A stretch of DNA of 64,000 bases from Saprospiraceae bacterium (GTDB lineage: Bacteria > Bacteroidota > Bacteroidia > Chitinophagales > Saprospiraceae), in contig JADKCC010000002.1 of the NCBI GenBank assembly GCA_016714785.1, forward strand, positions 186,001-250,000, in the 5' to 3' direction. Position numbers and translations under genes: made by a program. Shown piece after piece: positions 53,165 to 61,318 of this stretch. Within the stretch, counting starts at the first letter, position 1. Each line of letters begins with the position of its first letter. The notes beneath the pieces are model-generated. The model saw nothing but the letters and a program-made list of their open reading frames with translations, did no database searches and was not told the origin of the DNA.

Positions 53165-53950
53165 TTATAAGCTGCCCGTACGTCCACCATCCACAGGTAA
53201 ACTCACACCTGTAATATATGAAGCGGCTGGCGATGCTAAAAATGCGACTGCGGCAGCTATTTCTTCTGCCTGACCAAACCTTCCCATAGGTATTTCATTT
53301 TTCATTTCTTCTATAATCTCCTCTTTATTACGCATTGATTTGTCAGCTTTATTATTGATTATTTCATTGAGTCTATCGGTTGCGGTCGCTCCAGGTAAGA
53401 CATTATTGACAGTGATACCAAATGGCGCAAGTTCGTTTGAAAGGGTTTTTGACCATGATGCTACTGCACCGCGAATAGTGTTACTTACACCAAGACCTTT
53501 AAGAGGTATTTTTACTGATGTAGAAATCATATTAATAATGCGACCATATCCAGTTTTTTTCATGCCAGGTATAACTAAACCTGCAATCGTGTGATTTATG
53601 ATTAGGTGTTGTTGGAAAGCGTTTATGAAATCTTCAGCAGTTGCATTTAAAATAGCTCCAGAGGGCGGACCGCCAGTATTATTAACTAAAATATGAATCG
53701 GCCTATCTGCAACCAACCCTTTAATTTTATGCTTTATCCCAACTAAATCATTAGTATCAGCAACGATAAAACTATGATGTTGTCCATCTTGGAGAGTTAG
53801 CTCATTAACAGCATCTAATAAAAGATCGCTACTCCTTGAAAGCATTATTATATTTGCTCCCATCTTAGATAAAGCAATCGCAGATGCTTTGCCTAGACCC
53901 TTCGAACTTCCTAATACAAGTGCATTTTTACCTTTAAGATCAATATTCAT
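53165..53950 (-). CDS. SDR-family protein with non-standard active site
   Basis: A 261-aa Rossmann protein of the short-chain dehydrogenase/reductase superfamily. The nucleotide-binding LGSSKGLGKASA (residues 13-24) and NNTGG (90-94) are normal, and the C-terminal ITGVSLPVDGGR is canonical. However, the catalytic YxxxK site reads VSNTIR (155-160), so both Tyr and Lys are missing. A conserved Ser precedes it in MISTSVK. Such variants occur beside tryptophan-degradation genes, and this one is divergent from RidA with 110 bases between starts. It may be non-catalytic or use another mechanism. Confidence 0.8.
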   Translation of the reverse strand: MNIDLKGKNALVLGSSKGLGKASAIALSKMGANIIMLSRSSDLLLDAVNELTLQDGQHHSFIVADTNDLVGIKHKIKGLVADRPIHILVNNTGGPPSGAILNATAEDFINAFQQHLIINHTIAGLVIPGMKKTGYGRIINMISTSVKIPLKGLGVSNTIRGAVASWSKTLSNELAPFGITVNNVLPGATATDRLNEIINNKADKSMRNKEEIIEEMKNEIPMGRFGQAEEIAAAVAFLASPAASYITGVSLPVDGGRTGSL

Positions 53951-54060
53951 CTTCTATCTGTCTTTGATTGACACCGCAAGATATGTAAATACTTATAATT
54001 GTCTATTCTTGATTTAATAATTTATAGTATATTTACGCTCCTAACCAAAGTCTTTTTTCA

Positions 54061-54489
54061 TTGAAAACCACAGACAGTAAATTATTGTCCGATAAGGCTA
54101 AGCCAAGGGGCAAGTTTCCACACCTTAAAGTAGCAGGTCCATTTTTGTACGTCTCAGGTACATCGAGTAGATTGCCAGATAATACTTTTGAAGGTGTAGA
54201 AGTAGATGAAATGGGTACGACCAATCTTGATATCCGCAAACAAACCAAAGCAGTTATAGAAAATATCCGAGCCATCCTTCAGAGTGTAGGAGCAGACTTA
54301 GAGCATATTGTAGATATCACTACTTTTTTGGTAAATATGAATGATTTCGGTGGGTACAATCAAGTGTATGGTGAGTATTTTGACTATACGGGTCCTGCAC
54401 GCACTACGGTTGCGGTACACCAATTGCCACATCCACATCTTCTCATCGAGATAAAAGCTACGGCTTATTTTCCACACCCAATCCAATAA
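54061..54489 (+). CDS. RidA family deaminase, possibly 2-aminomuconate deaminase
   Basis: A 142-aa trimeric-type RidA/YjgF protein. The core GPFLYVSGTSSRLPD, VDITTFLVNMNDF and the conserved Arg-containing PARTTVAVHQLP with the terminal IEIKATAYF match the family. It is 5 bases before the tryptophan 2,3-dioxygenase gene, which suggests the 2-aminomuconate deaminase variant that completes aminomuconate degradation. No ATG exists near the N-terminus; translation probably starts at TTG 54061, giving MKTTDSKLLSDKAKPRGKFP. Confidence 0.8.
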   Translation: MKTTDSKLLSDKAKPRGKFPHLKVAGPFLYVSGTSSRLPDNTFEGVEVDEMGTTNLDIRKQTKAVIENIRAILQSVGADLEHIVDITTFLVNMNDFGGYNQVYGEYFDYTGPARTTVAVHQLPHPHLLIEIKATAYFPHPIQ

Positions 54490-54494
54490 TTATT

Positions 54495-55601
54495 ATGAGC
54501 ACAGACACTAAATATTCTTCGATACATTACAATTCTTACCTTCAAGTGGACAGAATCACTTCTGCCCAATCGCTAAGAAGTGACGAAGTAGGAGCACATG
54601 CTCACGATGAGATGCTTTTTATCATCACGCATCAAGTGTATGAATTGTGGTTTAAACAAATAAATTTTGAATTGCGTTCTATTATCAATGACTTTAGCAA
54701 AAGACAGGTTAATGAAAAGAATGTAGGGATAGCAGTATCAAGATTGGATCGAATCATTGAAATCATGAAGTTGCTTGTACAGCAGATAGGTGTGATGGAG
54801 ACAATGACACCATTAGATTTTCTTGATTTTAGAAATTATCTTTTCCCTGCATCAGGATTTCAGAGTTTTCAGTTTAGAGAAATGGAAGTCATGCTCGGTT
54901 TGAAGCAAGATCGTCGTACTACCTATAATGACAAACCATATCATTGTGTATTTGCAGATACCAAAAAAGAAACTTTGGAAGGTCTAGAAAAAGGAAATTC
55001 TTTACTTGACTTGATAGAGGATTGGTTGGAGCGAACTCCTTTTTTGGAATTTGGTGAGTTTAGATTTGTGGAAGAATACCAAAAAGCTGTAGTAAAAATG
55101 CTTGATTTGGAGAAAGAAGCGATCATGAAAAGTGATATTCTTTCAGAAGAGTCGAAGCAAATGAGACTGACGATGTTGGGTGATACCAATACTTATTTTT
55201 CCAATATTATGAATGAGGAACGTCATATTCAATTGGTAAAAGAAGGCAAATTGCAACTTTCATACAAGGCTACTTTGGCAGCATTATTTATCAATCTATA
55301 TAGAGACGAACCAATCTTGCACGTACCATTTTTATTGATATCAAAATTGGTAGAAATAGACGATCATCTCACTACTTGGCGATATAGACATGCTCAAATG
55401 GTGATGCGTATGTTGGGCAAAAAAGTAGGTACAGGCGGATCATCCGGTCATGAATATTTGGCTACAACAGCTGCAAAGCACCATATTTTCGCAGATTTTC
55501 ACAATGTGAGTACTTTGCTTATTCCTAGGTCTGCATTGCCAGAATTACCTGATAATTTTAGGAAGAATCTAGGTTTTTATTTTTCTGCAATGAAAGAATA
55601 A
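54495..55601 (+). CDS. kynA: Tryptophan 2,3-dioxygenase
   Basis: A 368-aa haem enzyme that opens the indole ring of L-tryptophan to N-formylkynurenine. Family motifs are clear: YNSYLQVDRITSAQSLRS, HDEMLFIITHQVYELWFKQI and FPASGFQSFQFREME. The haem-binding YRHAQMVMRMLG follows, then GTGGSSGHEYL. It is co-directional with RidA (5-base gap) and the YhcG gene (9-base gap), with the semialdehyde dehydrogenase farther on. Kynureninase, kynurenine formamidase and 3-hydroxyanthranilate dioxygenase are not in the window. Confidence 0.95.
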   Translation: MSTDTKYSSIHYNSYLQVDRITSAQSLRSDEVGAHAHDEMLFIITHQVYELWFKQINFELRSIINDFSKRQVNEKNVGIAVSRLDRIIEIMKLLVQQIGVMETMTPLDFLDFRNYLFPASGFQSFQFREMEVMLGLKQDRRTTYNDKPYHCVFADTKKETLEGLEKGNSLLDLIEDWLERTPFLEFGEFRFVEEYQKAVVKMLDLEKEAIMKSDILSEESKQMRLTMLGDTNTYFSNIMNEERHIQLVKEGKLQLSYKATLAALFINLYRDEPILHVPFLLISKLVEIDDHLTTWRYRHAQMVMRMLGKKVGTGGSSGHEYLATTAAKHHIFADFHNVSTLLIPRSALPELPDNFRKNLGFYFSAMKE

Positions 55602-55610
55602 TTTAATAAA

Positions 55611-56468
55611 ATGGAATCATCTCCTACATCATCTGGATATCACATACTAATTGATCAAATAGGACATCTTCTCGTAGAAGGAAGGCGAAAAGCAGCTCAA
55701 TCTGTCAATACTATTTTGGTACATACGTATTGGGAAATAGGTAGGTATATTGTCGAATATGAGCAAAAGGGAAATGAAAGGGCTGAATATGGTACTCAGC
55801 TATTCGAAAGACTTTCAAAAGATTTGACTTTACAGTATGGAAAAGGGTTTGGAAGATCTAATTTATTCCAAATTAGGAACTTTTATATAAAATTTCAAAA
55901 AGTCCAGACACTGTCTGGAAAATTGACATGGTCCCATTATGTGGAAATACTTAAGTCTGACTCAGATTTAGAAATTAGTTTTTATGCTAAACAATGTGAA
56001 AAAGAAAGATGGAGTGTTCGAGAGTTGAAGAGGCAAATGAAAAGTATGCTTTTCCACAGATTAGCATTGAGTAAAGATAAAGAAGGAGTAATGAAATTGG
56101 CAAATGAAGGCCATATAATAGAGAGACCAGAAGACTTGTTAAAAGATCCTTTTGTGCTCGAGTTTTTAAATATACCAATACATCATAGTTATTTAGAGTC
56201 GGAGTTGGAAGATAAAATCATTTCGCAGTTGCAACAATTTGTAATGGAACTTGGAAATGGATTTGCTTTCATAGGTCGTCAATATAGGATGAGTATTGGT
56301 GGAAGACATTTTAGAGTTGATTTACTATTTTATCATAGGATATTAAAATGTTTTGTGCTCATCGATCTAAAAAGAGGAGAAATAGACCATCAAGATGTAG
56401 GCCAGATGAAACTATATCTTAACTATTTCAAAAAAGAAGAAAATACGGAAGGCGACAATAGCCAATAG
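55611..56468 (+). CDS. YhcG/DUF1016 family PDDEXK nuclease, frameshifted near the 3' end
   Basis: This frame gives 285 residues. An N-terminal DUF1016 helical domain (SVNTILVHTYWEIGRYIVEYE, YGKGFGRSNLFQIRNFY) is followed by a PDDEXK-type nuclease domain (GGRHFRVDLLFYHRILKCFVLIDLKRG). The catalytic Asp and the D/E-x-K part are intact. The frame ends early at GDNS. The next frame continues with PIGIILGAHKNQILVEYATD through 56 codons to 56632, the expected family tail. A one-base loss near 56460 explains the break. It lies inside the tryptophan operon, where it has no metabolic sense, so insertion or phase-variable defence use is possible. Confidence 0.78.
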   Translation: MESSPTSSGYHILIDQIGHLLVEGRRKAAQSVNTILVHTYWEIGRYIVEYEQKGNERAEYGTQLFERLSKDLTLQYGKGFGRSNLFQIRNFYIKFQKVQTLSGKLTWSHYVEILKSDSDLEISFYAKQCEKERWSVRELKRQMKSMLFHRLALSKDKEGVMKLANEGHIIERPEDLLKDPFVLEFLNIPIHHSYLESELEDKIISQLQQFVMELGNGFAFIGRQYRMSIGGRHFRVDLLFYHRILKCFVLIDLKRGEIDHQDVGQMKLYLNYFKKEENTEGDNSQ

Positions 56469-56632
56469 GTATTATTTTGGGTGCACACAAGAACCAAATT
56501 TTAGTAGAATATGCTACTGATAGTATCTCCAATAAAGTGCTATTAAGTAAGTATCAATTGTATTTACCAAAAAAAGAAGAATTACAAAACCAACTCATAG
56601 ACATAATCTTTAATGATGACTCAACTTCATAA
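56462..56632 (+). pseudogene. Out-of-frame C-terminal tail of the YhcG nuclease
   Basis: Fifty-six codons plus TAA encode PIGIILGAHKNQILVEYATD followed by a YLPKKEELQNQLIDII segment, which match the usual end of DUF1016 proteins. They continue the nuclease gene after a one-base shift, and their last 20 bases overlap the start of the aldehyde dehydrogenase gene. Confidence 0.75.
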
Positions 56633-58067
56633 AATAGCAAATTATATAGGTGGACAAATGTCAAATCCTATTTCCAATCTATATCTTGATAATTATGAAC
56701 CAGCAACAGGTCAACCTTACAGTTTGATACCAGACTCAGATCAAGATGATGTCAAGCTGGCAGTTGAAGCGGCAAAAAGGGCTTTTCCATTATGGTCATG
56801 TTTGAGTAATGAAGATAGATCTGTTTGGCTGACAAAACTTGCGGACAAGATAGAAGAGCGGCTCGAAGAATTTGCAGCAGCTGAAAGTAAAGACAATGGA
56901 AAACCAATATCCCTCGCAAAAATGATGGATATCCCAAGAGCAGTGTCAAATTTCAAATTTTTTGCGCACGCTATTACACAGTATCATTCAGAGTCTCATC
57001 ACATGGAAGGTGTCGGAATCAATTTTACACTCCGTCAACCTATAGGCGTAGTTGGCTGTATATCACCATGGAATCTACCTTTGTATTTGCTCACATGGAA
57101 GATTGCACCTGCACTTGCAGCTGGAAATACAGTAGTCGCCAAACCTAGTGAGATTACACCATATACTGCCTATTTATTATCTCAAGTGTGCCAAGAAATA
57201 AATTTTCCCGAAGGCGTACTTAATTTTGTACATGGGCTCGGACCTAAAGTAGGTGAAGCAATCTGTGTACATCCCGAAGTTAAAGCTATATCATTTACAG
57301 GAGGTACTTCCACAGGCAAAAGGATTGCATCCGTAGCCGCACCTATGTTCAAAAAATTGTCCTTAGAGCTTGGTGGTAAAAATCCAAATATCATCTTTGC
57401 AGATTGTGATTATGAAGATATGCTAACCACAACGGTCAGATCATCATTTGCCAATCAAGGTCAGATATGTCTCTGTGGGTCTAGAATATTTGTTGAACGA
57501 CCTTTGTATGAAAAGTTTAAGGGTGATTTCGTTGCAAAAGTATCAAAACTTGAGGTCGGTGACCCAATCGACGACCAAACCAAAACAGGTGCAGTAGTCT
57601 CAGATGCGCACATGAATAAAGTATTATCTTACATTGAACTTGCAAAAACGGAAGGTGGAACCATTTTGACTGGTGGCGAGAGAGCATTACTATCAGGTAG
57701 ATGTGCTGATGGTTATTTCATAAAACCCACGGTCATAGAAGGATTATCTTACGACTGTCGGACGAACCAAGAAGAAATATTCGGTCCCGTAGTTACGATT
57801 ATGCCATTTGATACAGAAGAAGAAGTACTTATGTATGCCAATAGTACCAATTATGGACTGGCTGCTACCTTATGGACTCAAAATTTATCCAGAGCACATC
57901 GACTGGCAGAAAAATTAGCATCAGGAATCGTTTGGATAAATTGTTGGTTAGTACGAGATCTCAGGACGCCATTTGGTGGTGTAAAGAATAGTGGCGTAGG
58001 CCGTGAAGGAGGTATGGAAGCCTTACATTTTTTTACAGAAGCTAAGAATGTCTGTATAAAATATTGA
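56613..58067 (+). CDS. Aldehyde dehydrogenase, probably 2-aminomuconic semialdehyde dehydrogenase
   Basis: A 484-aa NAD-dependent aldehyde dehydrogenase. The catalytic residues lie in KLSLELGGKNPN (general-base Glu) and ANQGQICLCGSR (nucleophile Cys), with the NAD site FTGGTSTGKRIA. The C-terminal block INCWLVRDLRTPFGGVKNSG resembles ALDH8-type 2-aminomuconic/2-hydroxymuconic semialdehyde dehydrogenases. Together with the upstream dioxygenase and RidA protein it fits the aminomuconate branch of tryptophan breakdown. Two consecutive ATG codons (56613 and 56616) can serve as start, and the gene overlaps the YhcG tail. Confidence 0.88.
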   Translation: MMTQLHKIANYIGGQMSNPISNLYLDNYEPATGQPYSLIPDSDQDDVKLAVEAAKRAFPLWSCLSNEDRSVWLTKLADKIEERLEEFAAAESKDNGKPISLAKMMDIPRAVSNFKFFAHAITQYHSESHHMEGVGINFTLRQPIGVVGCISPWNLPLYLLTWKIAPALAAGNTVVAKPSEITPYTAYLLSQVCQEINFPEGVLNFVHGLGPKVGEAICVHPEVKAISFTGGTSTGKRIASVAAPMFKKLSLELGGKNPNIIFADCDYEDMLTTTVRSSFANQGQICLCGSRIFVERPLYEKFKGDFVAKVSKLEVGDPIDDQTKTGAVVSDAHMNKVLSYIELAKTEGGTILTGGERALLSGRCADGYFIKPTVIEGLSYDCRTNQEEIFGPVVTIMPFDTEEEVLMYANSTNYGLAATLWTQNLSRAHRLAEKLASGIVWINCWLVRDLRTPFGGVKNSGVGREGGMEALHFFTEAKNVCIKY

Positions 58068-58136
58068 ATTGTGAACAAGTACTGAAATATTTATAAATAG
58101 TGGCTATCCACTACAACAATGGTAGTAATTAATCTA

Positions 58137-58144
58137 TACATTTG
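58137..58144 (+). promoter_or_regulatory. Candidate -7 promoter box (TACATTTG)
   Basis: TACATTTG followed by TGC matches TAnnTTTG and lies 31 bases before ATG 58176. Confidence 0.45.
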
Positions 58145-58175
58145 TGCTTTAATTAACAATCTAAAATTTAAAAGC

Positions 58176-58643
58176 ATGAGACCCCTTTTTATTCTACTGT
58201 TTTCTTTAGTTTTATTTTCAGCTCAATCTATTGCACAACAATCTTATACATGGGAAGATTATGGCATTTCATTTACACTGGCAGATGATTTTAAAGAAAC
58301 TGTAAGCACAGGCGAAGAATTTTCTGCAACGGGTGATGGTATGGATTTGACTATTATTCCATTTACCGATGAAACGATCGATGATACTGATATAACAGGT
58401 TATACTATGAGTATTGCAGCATCACTAAAACTTGGTAGAATTGATGATATCAGCACCATAAACTTTAATGGTTTTAAAGGAGGATATGCAGAAGGTGAAC
58501 TTGATGGAGCAAAAATATTTTTAATGGGAGTAATTGATCCAAATTCCGATACTAATTTCTTTGTCATCATTACATTTTTGGATGGTGATGCTAATGCTGT
58601 TGAAGAAGCAGTAAATATTTGTAAAAGTATTAAGAAGATATAA
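58176..58643 (+). CDS. Small exported protein of unknown function
   Basis: A 155-aa protein. I start at MRPLFILLFSLVLFSAQSIAQ (signal peptide residues 1-21); an in-frame start at 58119 lies before the -7 box and is rejected. The mature domain (about 130 residues) is acidic and beta-rich, opening with WEDYGISFTLADDFKE and closing with a helical AVEEAVNICKSI, a pattern like small DUF1795/PsbP-type or Ntf2-like folds, but I cannot name a family with confidence. Two terminator hairpins follow, so it forms its own transcription unit. Confidence 0.6.
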   Translation: MRPLFILLFSLVLFSAQSIAQQSYTWEDYGISFTLADDFKETVSTGEEFSATGDGMDLTIIPFTDETIDDTDITGYTMSIAASLKLGRIDDISTINFNGFKGGYAEGELDGAKIFLMGVIDPNSDTNFFVIITFLDGDANAVEEAVNICKSIKKI

Positions 58644-58708
58644 AATTCTAGTCAGTAAAATTTTTTATTACAAAATAGATAAATCAAAAATACTATTAAT
58701 TTACAATA

Positions 58709-58745
58709 TCCCTAATGATAAATATCAAGTCGTTAGGGATTTTTG
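58709..58745 (+). terminator. Rho-independent terminator
   Basis: Stem ATCCCTAA (58709-58716) with TTAGGGAT (58734-58741) followed by TTTTG, 66 bases after the stop of the exported protein. Confidence 0.65.
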
Positions 58746-58771
58746 TTTAAAGAATATCCACTTAAAAAGAA

Positions 58772-58803
58772 AAAGCCCCACTTTCTTTTAAGTGGAGCTT
58801 TTC
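58772..58803. terminator. Second terminator-like hairpin
   Basis: A near-perfect stem (AAAAGCCCCACTT with AAGTGGAGCTTTT, one mismatch) with a 6-base loop, ending in TTTT on the plus strand and preceded by AAAAA (T run on the minus strand). It could act in either direction. Confidence 0.6.
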
Positions 58804-58904
58804 AAACATTTCGATATTAATTTTTATTTAATTCACAATACAAAAGTAAAAACTTTTTAATATAAGAAAAAATTTATAATTTTATGGCTTTATAAATATT
58901 TCTT

Positions 58905-59849
58905 ATGAATATACAATTTGCACAGTTAAAATACTTTCTTGCACTTGCATCAACTAAAAACTATAGCATCGCAGCAGAACAATGTAATGTATCTCAACCA
59001 GCTCTAAGCATGGCTATTAGGAAGCTAGAGGAAGAGTTAGACCTAATGCTCATAGATAGAAAAAGTAATCCAATATCTTTGACAGAAAAGGGGGATATTA
59101 TTGCATCCCAAACTATGAAAATATTGGATGAGTTGTCAATAATGGAAAAAATGGCTTCAGACCTGCATTTAGATAAGCTCAATGGAAGTCTTAAATTCAG
59201 CATAATTCCCACCTTAGCTCCTTACATTGTGCCATTATTTATTAAAAAATTTTCAGAATTATTTCCTGATATAGAATTGATTATTGAAGAAGAAACAACT
59301 AAGTCCATCATTCAAAAGCTTAAATCTTCTGAAATAGATGCAGCTTTGTTGGTGACGCCGTTGGATGAAAAATCATTAATATATAACCCAATTTTTTATG
59401 AAGAGTTTTTCCTATTCACTCACGATAAAATAGATAAATCTTATGTGTTACAAGAGGATATCGATTATCGAAATCTTTGGCTTTTAGAAGAAGGGCACTG
59501 TATGCGGCATCAAATGATGAAAATATGTGAGCTAAGAAATTTAGAACACTCTAATATTACCTATAATGCTGGAAGTATTGAATCATTAATAAATATTACA
59601 GAGTCAAGTGGAGGTATGACAATCATTCCAGAGTTGGCCACTTGGAATCTAACGCCAGATAGAAAGGAGAGAGTTACACCATTTTATGAACCAACACCAG
59701 TTAGAGAAGTGAGCGTAATATATCACAAATTTACTACAAAAATACGATTGATAAATGCCGTCATGCAAACAATTCAAGATGTGATACCTGCATACATGAA
59801 AATAAAAGAAAGTTATCAAAGAGTGGATATTACACCAATTAGCGTATAA
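58905..59849 (+). CDS. oxyR: OxyR-type LysR regulator of the peroxide response
   Basis: A 314-aa LysR-family transcription factor. The N-terminal helix-turn-helix (FLALASTKNYSIAAEQCNVS and ALSMAIRKLEEELD) is canonical. In the sensor domain, Cys199 in EEGHCMRHQ and Cys208 in MMKICELR are nine residues apart, the same numbers and spacing as the redox cysteines of E. coli OxyR. They form a disulfide on reaction with hydrogen peroxide. No catalase or peroxiredoxin gene is in the window. The gene converges with trkH with only 11 bases between stops. Confidence 0.88.
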   Translation: MNIQFAQLKYFLALASTKNYSIAAEQCNVSQPALSMAIRKLEEELDLMLIDRKSNPISLTEKGDIIASQTMKILDELSIMEKMASDLHLDKLNGSLKFSIIPTLAPYIVPLFIKKFSELFPDIELIIEEETTKSIIQKLKSSEIDAALLVTPLDEKSLIYNPIFYEEFFLFTHDKIDKSYVLQEDIDYRNLWLLEEGHCMRHQMMKICELRNLEHSNITYNAGSIESLINITESSGGMTIIPELATWNLTPDRKERVTPFYEPTPVREVSVIYHKFTTKIRLINAVMQTIQDVIPAYMKIKESYQRVDITPISV

Positions 59850-59860
59850 ACTTTTACCAT

Positions 59861-61315
59861 TTAATTTGATCTCCAAAAGAAAGGTGTAAATAAAATCAAA
59901 ATAGTAAAAAGTTCTAATCTCCCTAACAACATTAATACACTGAATATCCATTTTGCAGTTGTCGGAACATCTGAAAAATTGTTCATTGGTCCTAGGTTAC
60001 CTATTGATGGTCCGACATTACCCAAAGTAGTTGCGACACCACCAATAGCAGTCAAAAAATCTATGCCTGTAATTGTAATAAAAAGCGACCCAAGTATAAA
60101 AAGTATTAAATACACGAGTAAAAAAACCAAAATATGAGTCAATATTCTAGGAGCTACCAATTCTTTATTTACTTTAATTCGTACTATTGCTCTAGGGTGA
60201 AGAATCCTTTTAAATTCAAGATAGGTATTCTTTACAAATACCATGTGTCTTATGAATTTTATGCCACCTGCAGTACTACCTGCGCAAGCACCTAAAAAGA
60301 GTGTTAAAAAGAAAAACATTGTCAGCCCGGGACTCCATAGAGTGTAATCCGCAGTTACGAATCCTGTGGTAGTAACTAAACTAATGAGCATAAAAAGTCC
60401 ATTGCGAAAATTAGTTTCGTAATCACCTCCAACCATAAAATTTATCCACAAGCCTAGGATAAGAGAGGATATTAATATAAAAAGTGTGTAATATCTAAAT
60501 TCTTCATCAATCCATACTCTCTGAAATCTCCCTTTGAGCAAATAATAAATTACTACGTAGTTGCAGCCAGCAATAAACATAAATCCAGCAATAGTGTATT
60601 CTATTAAAGGAGAATTGTAAAAAGCTAAACTTGCATTTTTTGTAGAAAACCCACCTGTTGCCATGGTAGCAAAAGCATGATTTATAGCATCAAAAGGCGT
60701 CATACCTTCCCACCAAAGGATAAAAAATAATAATACGGTAAGACTAAAATAAATTAACCATAATCTTTTGGCAGTTTCTTTGATCCTTGGATGCACTTTG
60801 TCTGCTGTTGGACCAGGTGCTTCAGCTACAAAAAGCTCGATTCCAGCGATACCAAGCAATGGAAATAATGCTACAGTGAGCACAATTATACCCATGCCAC
60901 CTATCCAATGTGTTAAGCTACGCCAAAATAATATTCCTTGTCCTAATCCTTCAATATCTTTAAAAATGGTAGCTCCCGTAGTGGTAAATCCAGAAACTGA
61001 CTCAAAAAATGCATCACTAAAGTACGGTGCCACACCAGACAAATAATATGGTAATGCACCAAAAAGACCCATAAAGAGCCAACCTAAAGTAACGATTAGA
61101 TAGCCTTCCCTTTTATTTACTGTAGTGCTAGTACTAAATTTGTATAACCAAAAGATAAGGCCACTGACTAATGTTACCCCTCCTGAATAGATAAAGTGTA
61201 AATAGTCTTCACTATTATTATAGTAAGCTACAGCTGAAGTTATGAACATACTAAGGCCTAATAGCATCAACAATACGCCTACAACATTGGATATGGGTTG
61301 TAAATTAATGTTCAT
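59861..61315 (-). CDS. trkH: TrkH family potassium uptake channel subunit
   Basis: A 484-aa membrane protein with four M1-P-M2 repeats. The four selectivity-filter glycine regions can be read in order as FTTTGATIF, ATGGFSTKN, TTTGFVTAD and TTLGNVGPS. It forms the ion-conducting part of the Trk system, which takes up K+ under control of a cytosolic RCK ring. It lies 3 bases after trkA on the same strand, so the two form one operon. Confidence 0.92.
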   Translation of the reverse strand: MNINLQPISNVVGVLLMLLGLSMFITSAVAYYNNSEDYLHFIYSGGVTLVSGLIFWLYKFSTSTTVNKREGYLIVTLGWLFMGLFGALPYYLSGVAPYFSDAFFESVSGFTTTGATIFKDIEGLGQGILFWRSLTHWIGGMGIIVLTVALFPLLGIAGIELFVAEAPGPTADKVHPRIKETAKRLWLIYFSLTVLLFFILWWEGMTPFDAINHAFATMATGGFSTKNASLAFYNSPLIEYTIAGFMFIAGCNYVVIYYLLKGRFQRVWIDEEFRYYTLFILISSLILGLWINFMVGGDYETNFRNGLFMLISLVTTTGFVTADYTLWSPGLTMFFFLTLFLGACAGSTAGGIKFIRHMVFVKNTYLEFKRILHPRAIVRIKVNKELVAPRILTHILVFLLVYLILFILGSLFITITGIDFLTAIGGVATTLGNVGPSIGNLGPMNNFSDVPTTAKWIFSVLMLLGRLELFTILILFTPFFWRSN

Positions 61316-61318
61316 TTT

